A DNA stretch of 5,143 nt, from positions 1 to 5,143 of the forward strand of contig DAOVRI010000134.1 in the NCBI GenBank assembly GCA_030628245.1. Direction: 5' to 3'. This stretch comes from Dehalococcoidales bacterium (GTDB lineage Bacteria > Chloroflexota > Dehalococcoidia > Dehalococcoidales > RBG-16-60-22). Shown one piece after another: positions 1 to 5,143 of the stretch; the stretch's first letter is position 1, and every line of letters begins with the position of its first letter. A program made the position numbers and the translations under genes. Below the pieces are notes generated by a model, which saw only the letters and a program-made list of their open reading frames with translations, was not told the origin of the DNA and did no database searches.

Positions 1-339
1 ATCAGCGACTGCACGAGTGAAATTCCTCATGTCTGGGAGAGTACGCCTTTTGCCCCGCTGTTAGACGTGACCGTTTTCTCGTGCGTGGTGGGCATAAAGA
101 AGCCCGACCCCCGTATATACCACATAGCTACGGAACGGCTGGGCGTCGAACCTCAGGACTGCCTGTATATCGGCGACGGTAGCAGCCGGGAATTGACCGG
201 CGCTTTACAGGTCGGCATGCACCCGGTCTTAATCAGCGTTCCCGATGAATCCGACGATACTCACTTCATCGACCGTGAAGATGATTGGCAAGGACCGGTA
301 ATCTCTTCATTACAGGAAGTCCCGGGGCTGTTAAAATAG
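1..339 (+). CDS. HAD-superfamily hydrolase, C-terminal part (5' end outside window)
   Basis: The reading frame is open from base 1 to the TAG at 337-339, giving 112 residues. HAD enzymes are mostly phosphatases that work through an aspartyl-phosphate intermediate. The window opens on what looks like motif II (ISDC, S2). Motif III is the lysine of GIKKPDPRIY (K33/K34), and motif IV is YIGDGSSRELTGA (D59, with E64 where many relatives have a second Asp), followed by GMHPVLI. The nucleophile motif I (DxDxT) and the cap domain would lie upstream of the window, so substrate cannot be inferred. The GTG at 67 is an internal valine codon, not the start, because the coding similarity continues upstream of it. 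The gene converges on the CPBP protease gene with a 33-base gap in which I see no terminator hairpin. The superfamily call is confident; the specific function is unknown. Confidence 0.88.
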   Translation: MSDCTSEIPHVWESTPFAPLLDVTVFSCVVGIKKPDPRIYHIATERLGVEPQDCLYIGDGSSRELTGALQVGMHPVLISVPDESDDTHFIDREDDWQGPVISSLQEVPGLLK

Positions 340-372
340 TAATACCCTCTCCCTGCGAATACGCCACCCGGC

Positions 373-1170
373 TTACACACCGATTTCAAGGGCTATTAGA
401 AGCACCGCCAGCAGGTTGTTGAATGCATGCATTATCATGGGAGCCCACAATGACCCGGTCTTATACCTCACGATGCCGAATATCACTCCCAAAACGAATA
501 TCGAGGCTATCTCGAAAAGACCGTATTGCAGGTGAAATCCCGCCCAGACCAGCGATGTCAAGATGACCGTGCCGGCGATGCCGATTCTGGAATGCCTCAA
601 GCCTTCAAACAGGAAGCCGCGAAACAGGACCTCCTCAAAAAACGGGGCGAAAACAACAACGGCCATCCAGAACAGCGCCGGCCAGACACTGGTAGCATAT
701 GCCTGTACCATAATATCCGAATCAGTGGGCCTGTTTAGACCCATGTTTACCAGGACGGATAACGCGATAAACGCTACGGAGATAGCCAGTACTACAAGGA
801 CCGTCCCGGTACCGATTGACTTAAAACCGAGGTAATCGGCAATGGTCGCGCCCCTGCGGACTTTAATAATAATAAAAATCAGGCCGACACAAATAATCGC
901 CGAGATAACTATAGAAAGAGAAAGAAGCAGTCCCAGGTCAATGGCCTCCAACCACTCAAAAAAATCAAGTTCGAGAAGGTCGATTTCCGCTTCGGTAACC
1001 AGCCTGGCGATGATGAAGACAACCGCAATTACCACCTGGACAACAACACTGATGAATATGACCAGAACGCCCCATCCCACTGTCGCCCAGAAGCCCCACA
1101 CCCGTTTTTCTGTAATCGTATTTTCTATCTCGGAATTCACAACTGCCTGCCAGACCTGGTATAGCGCCAT
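373..1170 (-). CDS. CPBP-family intramembrane metalloprotease (Abi/CAAX protease type)
   Basis: This is a multi-pass membrane protein of about 265 residues, counted from the ATG at 1170. It carries the three CPBP motifs: EEVLFRG (E179, E180, R184), WAGFH (H213) and HAFNN (H248, N252). These residues bind the metal and form the intramembrane active site in this family, which includes Rce1-like CAAX proteases and bacterial proteins tied to bacteriocin immunity. Roughly seven hydrophobic segments are visible. A strongly acidic stretch (TEAEIDLLELDFFEWLEAID) joins the first and second. The start is uncertain. The frame is open to a TTG at 1197 preceded by a GGCGG-like SD at 5 bases. The ATG at 1170 has no clear SD. 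A GTG at 1140 is a third option, just before the segment that resembles family N-termini. The gene is divergent from sbcD. Its substrate is unknown. Confidence 0.9.
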   Translation of the reverse strand: MALYQVWQAVVNSEIENTITEKRVWGFWATVGWGVLVIFISVVVQVVIAVVFIIARLVTEAEIDLLELDFFEWLEAIDLGLLLSLSIVISAIICVGLIFIIIKVRRGATIADYLGFKSIGTGTVLVVLAISVAFIALSVLVNMGLNRPTDSDIMVQAYATSVWPALFWMAVVVFAPFFEEVLFRGFLFEGLRHSRIGIAGTVILTSLVWAGFHLQYGLFEIASIFVLGVIFGIVRYKTGSLWAPMIMHAFNNLLAVLLIALEIGV

Positions 1171-1236
1171 GATATACGAACAGAAACAGGAAATCAAACG
1201 ATTCCGCCGTAATTGATTTACAGGAGAGTTATAATG

Positions 1237-1265
1237 TTGATGTAAGATTTTCAGCCAGCTATAAT
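1237..1265 (+). promoter_or_regulatory. Sigma70-type promoter for sbcD, predicted to give a leaderless mRNA
   Basis: TTGATG (1237-1242, 4 of 6 to TTGACA) and a perfect TATAAT (1260-1265) are separated by exactly 17 bases. Transcription would be expected to start about 7 bases after the -10, at or within a base or two of 1272, which is the G of the sbcD GTG start codon. A second TATAAT lies at 1230-1235 but has no matching -35. The motif match is seen directly; activity is inferred. Confidence 0.6.
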
Positions 1266-1271
1266 TGAAGA

Positions 1272-2516
1272 GTGAAGATTATCCACTTTGCGGATTTACA
1301 CCTCGGCGTCGAGAACTACGGGCGCATCGACCCGGCCACCGGGCTGTCCTCGCGCCTCAACGACTTCCTTGCCGCCCTCGACCAGCTCGTTAACTACGCC
1401 CTGCAAAACCGGGTGGACCTCGTCCTCTTTTGCGGCGACGCCTACAAGACCCGCGAGCCCAGCCAGACCCAGCAGCGGGAATTCGCCCGGCGCATCAACC
1501 GCCTGGCCACCGGCAACATACCTGTATTTCTGCTCGTGGGCAACCATGACATGCCCAATGCCATCTGGAGGGCCACCACCACCGAAATTTTCGATACGCT
1601 GGCGGTGGAAAATATCTACGTTTCATCAAATCGACCCGATATTTATAAAATCCCGACGGCCAGCGGCACCGTGCAGGTCGTCTCCCTGCCTTGGCTGAGA
1701 CGCAGCACCCTGCTCAGTCGCGAAGATACTAAAAACCTCAGCATAGAACAGATTACTCAGAGAATGCAGGAGGCTTTAACCCGGGTCATTACCAGCAAAG
1801 CCGCCGGTCTCGACCCCGCCCTGCCCGCCATACTGGCCGCCCATGTCTGGGTCACCGGTGCCAGGGTCGGCTCGGAAAGCCTGATATCCATCGGTCAGGA
1901 GCCTGCCGTCTTACTCAGCAATATCGCCCTGCCGGCCTTCGACTACGTAGCGCTGGGGCACATTCACAAGCACCAGGTACTATCCGAAAACCCACCGGTG
2001 GTCTATTCCGGCAGCCTGGAGCGCGTGGACTTCGGGGAGGAGAACGACGAAAAAGGCTTCTACGTGGTAGATATAGAGCCGGACCCGACTACCGGCAAAA
2101 GGCAGGTCTCCTTCGAATTCCACCCCGTCAACGCCCGCCGCTTTCTCACCATCGATGTCACCCCGGAAGCGGATGACCTCGACCCTACCACCACCGTGCT
2201 CCGGGCCATCGCCGGGCAGGAAACAAACGTCAGGGATGCCGTCGTGCGCCTGCACATCAGCCTGCCGGCCTCGATTGAAGGGCAGCTCCGCAACAACGAA
2301 ATCCGGGACGCCCTGAAAGACGCCCATTACGCCACCATCGCCCGGGAAGTACATCACGAGACGCGCCTGAGACTGGGTGACCGTGCCGCCGAAGAACTCA
2401 AGCCCCTCACCGCCCTGAAAGCCTGGCTGGAATCACAGCAAGTTTCCCCGGAACGGCAGAAGGTCTTACTGGAGTACGGGGAGAAGCTGATAGAGGGTAA
2501 AGGCGACGGCAACTAA
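1272..2516 (+). CDS. sbcD: Exonuclease SbcCD subunit D (Mre11-like nuclease)
   Basis: The product is a 414-residue protein of the SbcD/Mre11 calcineurin-like phosphoesterase family. With the SbcC ATPase, SbcD degrades double-stranded DNA ends and opens hairpins, using Mn2+. The metal-site motifs appear in order: DLHLG (D8, H10), CGDAYK (D56), GNHD (N91, H92, D93), AHVW (H191) and GHIH (H230, H232). A capping domain follows from about residue 270 to the end. Length fits the family. The GTG at 1272 is the only reasonable start: an in-frame TGA lies at 1266-1268, and the next ATG (codon 94) is beyond the GNHD motif. There is no SD at a workable distance, which agrees with a leaderless transcript. 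Genes on both sides are on the other strand, so it is monocistronic here and sbcC, its usual operon partner, is not adjacent. The call is firm on motifs; a solitary Mre11-like paralogue is the alternative. Confidence 0.93.
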   Translation: MKIIHFADLHLGVENYGRIDPATGLSSRLNDFLAALDQLVNYALQNRVDLVLFCGDAYKTREPSQTQQREFARRINRLATGNIPVFLLVGNHDMPNAIWRATTTEIFDTLAVENIYVSSNRPDIYKIPTASGTVQVVSLPWLRRSTLLSREDTKNLSIEQITQRMQEALTRVITSKAAGLDPALPAILAAHVWVTGARVGSESLISIGQEPAVLLSNIALPAFDYVALGHIHKHQVLSENPPVVYSGSLERVDFGEENDEKGFYVVDIEPDPTTGKRQVSFEFHPVNARRFLTIDVTPEADDLDPTTTVLRAIAGQETNVRDAVVRLHISLPASIEGQLRNNEIRDALKDAHYATIAREVHHETRLRLGDRAAEELKPLTALKAWLESQQVSPERQKVLLEYGEKLIEGKGDGN

Positions 2517-2555
2517 TTCAGAAAGCCGTGTAGCTATACTCTCTCAGGTCTATCT

Positions 2556-3794
2556 TCACGAAACCTGTATTTCATCCCGATAATGGTCCTTGGCGTCAAA
2601 TATAAAGAACGCTGTTATCACCGCCACCACCGTAACCCCGACTGCCGCCCACGTGAACACCGTGTCAAAGCCGAACCTCTCAATGAAGTACCCGCCGGGC
2701 AGCACGAATATCGCACCCGTATACTGCATGGTGGAATAGTAAATACCAAAAATCTTGGAACGGTGTTTGGCCGGTGCCTGGCTCATGATAAAAACCTCGG
2801 TCACCGGCATCCGCAAGGCCATAATAAGACCTTGGAAAAACAGCACGATGTAGAGGCTGGGTCCCAACTCGACCAGTTTAAAAGCATAAATCAGTACCCC
2901 TAACAGAAGACCCGTGGCGATAATTACCTTAACACTGCCTATTTTATCGGAAATATAACCGCCGACCGGGCCGGCCCAGAGCCCCGAGGAAAACACGATT
3001 GACATCAGCCCACCGGCCACCGCATTTGATGCTCCCAGTTCGTCCGTCATATACAAAGTAAGGAAAGGCAGGACCGACATGCCGAGACCACCGCCGACTA
3101 TCATCATCGTTAAAAAGGCAATCAGCCGACGCTTGTATCCCGGCTGCGGCGGTCTCTCCTCGGTAATCCTCTGCTTCACCGTCTCCACGTGAGCTTTACC
3201 GCCACGACGCGATAGATAAACATAGAAAATCAGGCCGAATACGATTGTTGGTATTGCGAGGATAAAGTACGAATACCGCCACCCGCTTTCCTCTCCAAAC
3301 GCTCCAACTATGGCAGCGGCAACAATCGGTGCCACGAAGAAAGCGGAATTACCACCGACGAGGTGAAAGCCGAGCGCCCGGCCGCGTAGCTGCGGCTCGA
3401 CCGAGGCGGAAATGAGCGGTGTCGCCGCCGGGTGATACCCCCCGGATAGAAGTCCCATGAGCACCAGGAAAACTATCAACATGACGAAGTTGGCAGAAAT
3501 CCCGACGAGCACACCGGCTACGGCTACGCCCAGAGTACCGATCATGATGAGGGGAATCGGCCCAAAGCGGTCGGCAAACCAGCCGGCTGGCAACTGCCCC
3601 GTCGCGCTGGCAAGAGCAAAAGCCATCGGTATTGTGGAAGCCTTAGTATACGTCTCTATCTTGAAATAATCACGCATAGTAGGGAACAACGGCTGCTGGA
3701 GTGCCATTAAAAAATGATGCGCTGCATGCGCAATAATGAAAAACGGGAGCGACCTCCACAGAAATGAGCGCTTTTTAGGTTCGGGGTGTGTAAT
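2556..3794 (-). CDS. Major facilitator superfamily (MFS) transporter, probable ATT start
   Basis: This is a 12-helix-type secondary transporter of the inner membrane, about 412 residues, most like drug or small-solute exporters. The loop 2-3 signature is GWFADRFGP (residues 71-79, with the conserved D and R-x-G). A second copy of the motif, GPVGGYISDKIG (275-286), lies in the second half, and a charged cytoplasmic linker separates the halves (about 196-223). The first in-frame ATG is at 3707, but starting there would remove most of helix 1. The frame upstream reads on as hydrophobic, family-like sequence (LPFFIIAHAAHHFLMALQQP) preceded by a basic stretch (PEPKKRS). It is bounded by a TGA at 3807-3809, and no ATG, GTG or TTG occurs between. 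The ATT at 3794-3792 has an AAAGGA SD seven bases upstream, so I take it as the start. The gene converges on sbcD and diverges from the GyrI-like gene. Substrate is not determinable; drug export is inferred from neighbours. Confidence 0.88.
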   Translation of the reverse strand: MTHPEPKKRSFLWRSLPFFIIAHAAHHFLMALQQPLFPTMRDYFKIETYTKASTIPMAFALASATGQLPAGWFADRFGPIPLIMIGTLGVAVAGVLVGISANFVMLIVFLVLMGLLSGGYHPAATPLISASVEPQLRGRALGFHLVGGNSAFFVAPIVAAAIVGAFGEESGWRYSYFILAIPTIVFGLIFYVYLSRRGGKAHVETVKQRITEERPPQPGYKRRLIAFLTMMIVGGGLGMSVLPFLTLYMTDELGASNAVAGGLMSIVFSSGLWAGPVGGYISDKIGSVKVIIATGLLLGVLIYAFKLVELGPSLYIVLFFQGLIMALRMPVTEVFIMSQAPAKHRSKIFGIYYSTMQYTGAIFVLPGGYFIERFGFDTVFTWAAVGVTVVAVITAFFIFDAKDHYRDEIQVS

Positions 3795-3801
3795 CGTCGT
3801 T

Positions 3802-3807
3802 TCCTTT
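3802..3807 (-). promoter_or_regulatory. Ribosome binding site that decides the MFS transporter start
   Basis: On the minus strand AAAGGA (3807-3802) is followed by seven bases and then ATT ACA CAC. The spacing is ideal for initiation at the ATT, and the site overlaps the in-frame TGA that closes the frame upstream. In front of the ATG at 3707 I see no SD (minus-strand context CATCATTTTTTA), which supports the upstream start. Confidence 0.6.
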
Positions 3808-3833
3808 CAAAATTGTTATCCGCCCGAAAACGG

Positions 3834-3849
3834 ATATCACAATATCATA
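3834..3849 (-). promoter_or_regulatory. Candidate -10 plus operator-like element for the MFS gene
   Basis: The minus strand reads TATGATATTGTGATAT from 3849 to 3834. TATGAT matches the -10 consensus at 5 of 6 positions, and the following TATTGTGATAT matches TATCGTGATAT at the padR promoter (4623-4633) in 10 of 11 bases. No good -35 is found 16-18 bases upstream, so promoter function is doubtful. An alternative promoter further in is TTGTGA (3842-3837) with GATAAC (3820-3815) at a spacing of 16. Regulation by the PadR protein is inference. Confidence 0.3.
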
Positions 3850-3953
3850 CTTAATTATTGCCGTGGGTTTGCTGACATATCGCATTACGAAGTTGGGAAA
3901 GGTAAATTTAGGCTAATTATATACTCAATCATGAGAAATTACAAATATTTAAG

Positions 3954-3983
3954 TTGCAGATGTGTGGATATTTATGTTACAAA
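3954..3983 (+). promoter_or_regulatory. Candidate extended -10 promoter for the GyrI-like gene
   Basis: TTGCAG (3954-3959, 4 of 6) is followed after 18 bases by TACAAA (3978-3983, 4 of 6), with TG one base upstream of the -10 (3975-3976). The predicted transcription start is near 3990, leaving a leader of about 37 bases that contains the SD. The segment TATGTTACAA (3973-3982) is identical to ten bases at the padR promoter. Moderate to weak on its own. Confidence 0.35.
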
Positions 3984-4026
3984 ATAAGCAACCAAGCGCG
4001 GCCCGGATGCCGGAGGAGACAAGCGA

Positions 4027-4545
4027 ATGACACCAGGAAAATCGGCCAGAACCGAGCCGGAAATCCTGAAAATGCCTGCCCAGAAGATGGCGGCGGTTTA
4101 CGCCAGGGGTACGCCGGGGCAGGTATTCCCGCTGGTCCTGCCGGCCCTCTACGGCTCGGTTTACACTCTGAAATTCGATCTTAAGAAAAGCGGCGGCCCC
4201 TCGTTCAAAATCGGCGGACTCCGCGCCCGCTACCCCGATGCTCACCTCGTCCCTATGGAAGAATGGACGAATGTCATCGGCCTGCCGGTACCTGAAGACA
4301 CCACTTCCCTCCCGCAGAAAGTGGGCGGCACCGAGGTAAAAATAGAGACCTGGGAATACGGCACCGTCGCCCAGATTCTCCACCACGGGTCTTACGACCA
4401 GGAAGATAATTCGGTCGAACGATTGCTCCATTTCATTACTGATAACGGCTACGAGATAGTCGGCGTACACGAAGAAGAATACCTCACCCGCCCCGATGCC
4501 AAAGACCCCAGGACCATTATCAGGTACAGGGTAAGAAAAAAATAG
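4027..4545 (+). CDS. GyrI-like small-molecule-binding domain protein
   Basis: This 172-residue, probably cytoplasmic protein resembles the GyrI-like / AraC effector-binding (SOUL-fold) family. No DNA-binding helix-turn-helix is attached, so it is a stand-alone ligand-binding domain. Recognisable parts are the opening EPEILKMPAQKMAAVYARG (10-28), the GLPVPED segment (85-91), WEYGTVAQILHHGSYDQ (109-125) with the family's typical G-x-Y turn, and the end GYEIVGVHEEEYLTRP (141-156) plus RTIIRYRV (162-169). Members bind drugs, buffer DNA gyrase (E. coli SbmC/GyrI), or in some cases hydrolyse cyclopropanoid toxins. Which applies here cannot be told. The ATG at 4027 has GGAGGAG eight bases upstream, so the start is secure. 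The gene is divergent from the MFS gene and about 110 bases ahead of padR, which has its own promoter. The context suggests drug sensing or detoxification. Confidence 0.85.
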   Translation: MTPGKSARTEPEILKMPAQKMAAVYARGTPGQVFPLVLPALYGSVYTLKFDLKKSGGPSFKIGGLRARYPDAHLVPMEEWTNVIGLPVPEDTTSLPQKVGGTEVKIETWEYGTVAQILHHGSYDQEDNSVERLLHFITDNGYEIVGVHEEEYLTRPDAKDPRTIIRYRVRKK

Positions 4546-4592
4546 ATGGGCGACCAGTACGTGAACTTTTCAAAATTTTTCCGCCGGGACTA

Positions 4593-4621
4593 TTGACAAA
4601 CGAATATTGATATGTTACGAT
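4593..4621 (+). promoter_or_regulatory. Strong sigma70 promoter of the padR-family gene
   Basis: A perfect -35 TTGACA (4593-4598), a 17-base spacer and the -10 TACGAT (4616-4621, 4 of 6) with an extended TG element (4613-4614) are seen. Transcription would start near 4628, giving a leader of about 27 bases that includes AAGGAGG (4639-4645). The -10 and start site lie inside the repeat/palindrome array at 4609-4638, the expected place for a repressor operator. Confidence 0.7.
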
Positions 4622-4638
4622 ATATCGTGATATGTTAC
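4609..4638 (+). repeat. Two 10-base direct repeats flanking a palindrome: probable PadR operator
   Basis: GATATGTTAC occurs at 4609-4618 and again at 4629-4638, a period of exactly 20 bases, about two helical turns. Overlapping the first copy and reaching to the second is the perfect 12-base palindrome ACGATATATCGT (4617-4628). The array covers the -10 and the transcription start. PadR-family repressors commonly bind such sites at their own promoters, so autoregulation is the natural reading, although binding is inferred. Confidence 0.65.
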
Positions 4639-4654
4639 AAGGAGGTTGGGTGTT

Positions 4655-5143
4655 ATGTTTAACAGACACTTCCCCCCATTTGAACGGCACTCGCGCCTTT
4701 TCGAAAAAGGCGACCTGAAATACGTCATTCTTAATCTTCTGAAGGATAAATCAAGCCACGGTTATGAGATAATACGCGCCATGGAAGACGCCTTTCATGG
4801 TTTTTACACCCCCAGCGCCGGCAGCGTTTACCCCACCCTTCAGATGCTTGGCGATATGGGCTACGTCAGTTCTTCGGAGCGCGATGGCAAGAAGGTATAT
4901 ACCATTACCGAGGAGGGGAAGAACTTCCTGAAAGAGCAGAAGGACGTCATCGAAAAGATAAAAGGGCGGATGAAAGACTGGTGGGGCCCGCGCGACCATA
5001 AGGAATTTCACGACTCCATTCGTGAACTCAGGAATCTCGGGCATCTTATCGGCCGAAGGGCCCATAACCTGGCACCGGAGAAATGGGCCGACATAAGAGA
5101 GGCCGTTTCCCGCGCCTGCCGCGAAATCGAAGAAATTATTGGG
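4655..5143 (+). CDS. PadR-family transcriptional regulator (3' end outside window)
   Basis: The frame runs open from the ATG at 4655 to the window edge, 163 residues. The N-terminal winged helix-turn-helix is clear: GDLKYVILNLLKDKSSHGYE (19-38) is helix 1 and its turn, TPSAGSVYPTLQMLGDMGYV (52-71) is the recognition helix region with the hallmark SxGSVYPTLxxL, and DGKKVYTITEEGKNFL (77-92) is the wing. From about 93 a helical, charged C-terminal region begins, of the kind that dimerises and binds effectors. PadR proteins are mostly repressors that are released by phenolics or drugs. The start is set by AAGGAGG (4639-4645), nine bases upstream. Its own promoter and operator-like array lie just ahead. 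PadR genes often sit next to the transporter they control; here the MFS and GyrI-like genes, or genes beyond the window, are candidates. Confidence 0.92.
   Translation, partial: MFNRHFPPFERHSRLFEKGDLKYVILNLLKDKSSHGYEIIRAMEDAFHGFYTPSAGSVYPTLQMLGDMGYVSSSERDGKKVYTITEEGKNFLKEQKDVIEKIKGRMKDWWGPRDHKEFHDSIRELRNLGHLIGRRAHNLAPEKWADIREAVSRACREIEEIIG

Larger units (their letters stand above)
3795..4026. other. AT-rich divergent control region between MFS and GyrI-like genes
   Basis: These 232 bases are visibly AT-richer than the flanking genes and carry no credible coding sequence. On the minus side they hold the transporter SD and a candidate -10/operator (3834-3849). In the middle an ACATATC (3875-3881) is the reverse complement of part of the padR repeat. 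On the plus side are a candidate extended -10 promoter (3954-3983) and a strong SD, GGAGGAG (4012-4018), eight bases before the GyrI-like ATG. The inverted repeat GATAT-CACA-ATATC lies at 3833-3846. Confidence 0.55.

Noticed and set aside
842..1216. Plus-strand ORF of 124 codons opposite the CPBP gene
   Set aside because: Its Thr/Arg/Ile-rich low-complexity translation is the antisense of membrane-helix codons, and the CPBP frame has catalytic motifs.
1222..1245. Tiny leader ORF: AGGAG, then ATG TTG ATG TAA, upstream of sbcD
   Set aside because: It lies upstream of the predicted sbcD transcription start and spans its -35, so it would not be in that mRNA. Three codons can occur by chance.
1980..2357. 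Minus-strand ORF of 125 codons opposite sbcD
   Set aside because: Antisense shadow of the sbcD capping domain; no start signal or family features.
2517..2555. Possible bidirectional terminator between convergent sbcD and MFS genes
   Set aside because: No GC-rich stem with a following T-run could be found in these 39 bases on either strand.
3810..3823. AAATTGTTATCCGC, a 14-base match to one half of the E. coli lac operator region, followed on the minus strand by AGGAAAC as in the lac leader
   Set aside because: Only the right half of the operator is present; the better-conserved left half is missing and no LacI-type gene is in the window. The AGGA part is simply the transporter SD. Taken as coincidence.
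3736..3987. Plus-strand ORF of 83 codons across the divergent gap
   Set aside because: It runs antisense through the transporter's true N-terminus and on through AT-rich promoter sequence, has no SD and resembles no family.
3949..4470. Minus-strand ORF of 173 codons opposite the GyrI-like gene
   Set aside because: It is a shadow of the well-supported GyrI-like coding sequence; its translation shows no domain.
4546..4592. Possible terminator after the GyrI-like gene (TTTTCAAAATTTTT)
   Set aside because: The stem would be only A-T pairs with a one-base loop; it cannot be supported as an intrinsic terminator.
4751..5065. Minus-strand ORF of 104 codons opposite padR
   Set aside because: Shadow of the PadR reading frame, which has the complete winged-helix signature, promoter and SD.

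Overview
The window is bacterial. The genes are compact, Shine-Dalgarno (SD) sequences of the AGGAGG type sit before several starts, and sigma70-type promoters can be read. Base composition is moderate to GC-leaning in genes and AT-rich in the two promoter-bearing gaps near 3795-4010 and 4560-4640. Protein style and gene content (HAD hydrolase, CPBP protease, SbcD, MFS exporter, GyrI-like protein, PadR regulator) recall Chloroflexota such as Dehalococcoidia. That placement is an impression, not something the sequence proves.

Layout. 1-339 (+) is the 3' end of a HAD-superfamily hydrolase gene. 373-1170 (-) encodes a CPBP-family membrane protease, convergent with the HAD gene. 1272-2516 (+) is sbcD, divergent from the protease gene, with a good promoter whose predicted transcription start falls on the GTG start codon. 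2556-3794 (-) is an MFS transporter gene, convergent with sbcD. It appears to start at a rare ATT codon, 29 codons upstream of the first in-frame ATG. 3795-4026 is an AT-rich divergent control region. 4027-4545 (+) encodes a GyrI-like small-molecule-binding protein. 4546-4654 holds a strong promoter overlapped by a repeat/palindrome array. 4655-5143 (+) is a PadR-family regulator gene that runs off the window.

How the genes may work together. The right half (MFS exporter, GyrI-like binder, PadR regulator) looks like a small drug-response neighbourhood. An 8-10 base element (TATGTTAC) and a TAyGATAT...GTGATAT-like element recur at the padR promoter and in the MFS/GyrI control region, so PadR may control itself and its neighbours. 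This is inference from shared motifs. The left half holds unrelated housekeeping or repair genes. sbcD has no sbcC beside it here.

No tRNA, rRNA, CRISPR array, insertion sequence or convincing intrinsic terminator was seen. I found no clearly new multi-gene system. The points most worth checking are the ATT start of the transporter, the probably leaderless sbcD mRNA, and the padR operator architecture with its possible copies upstream.
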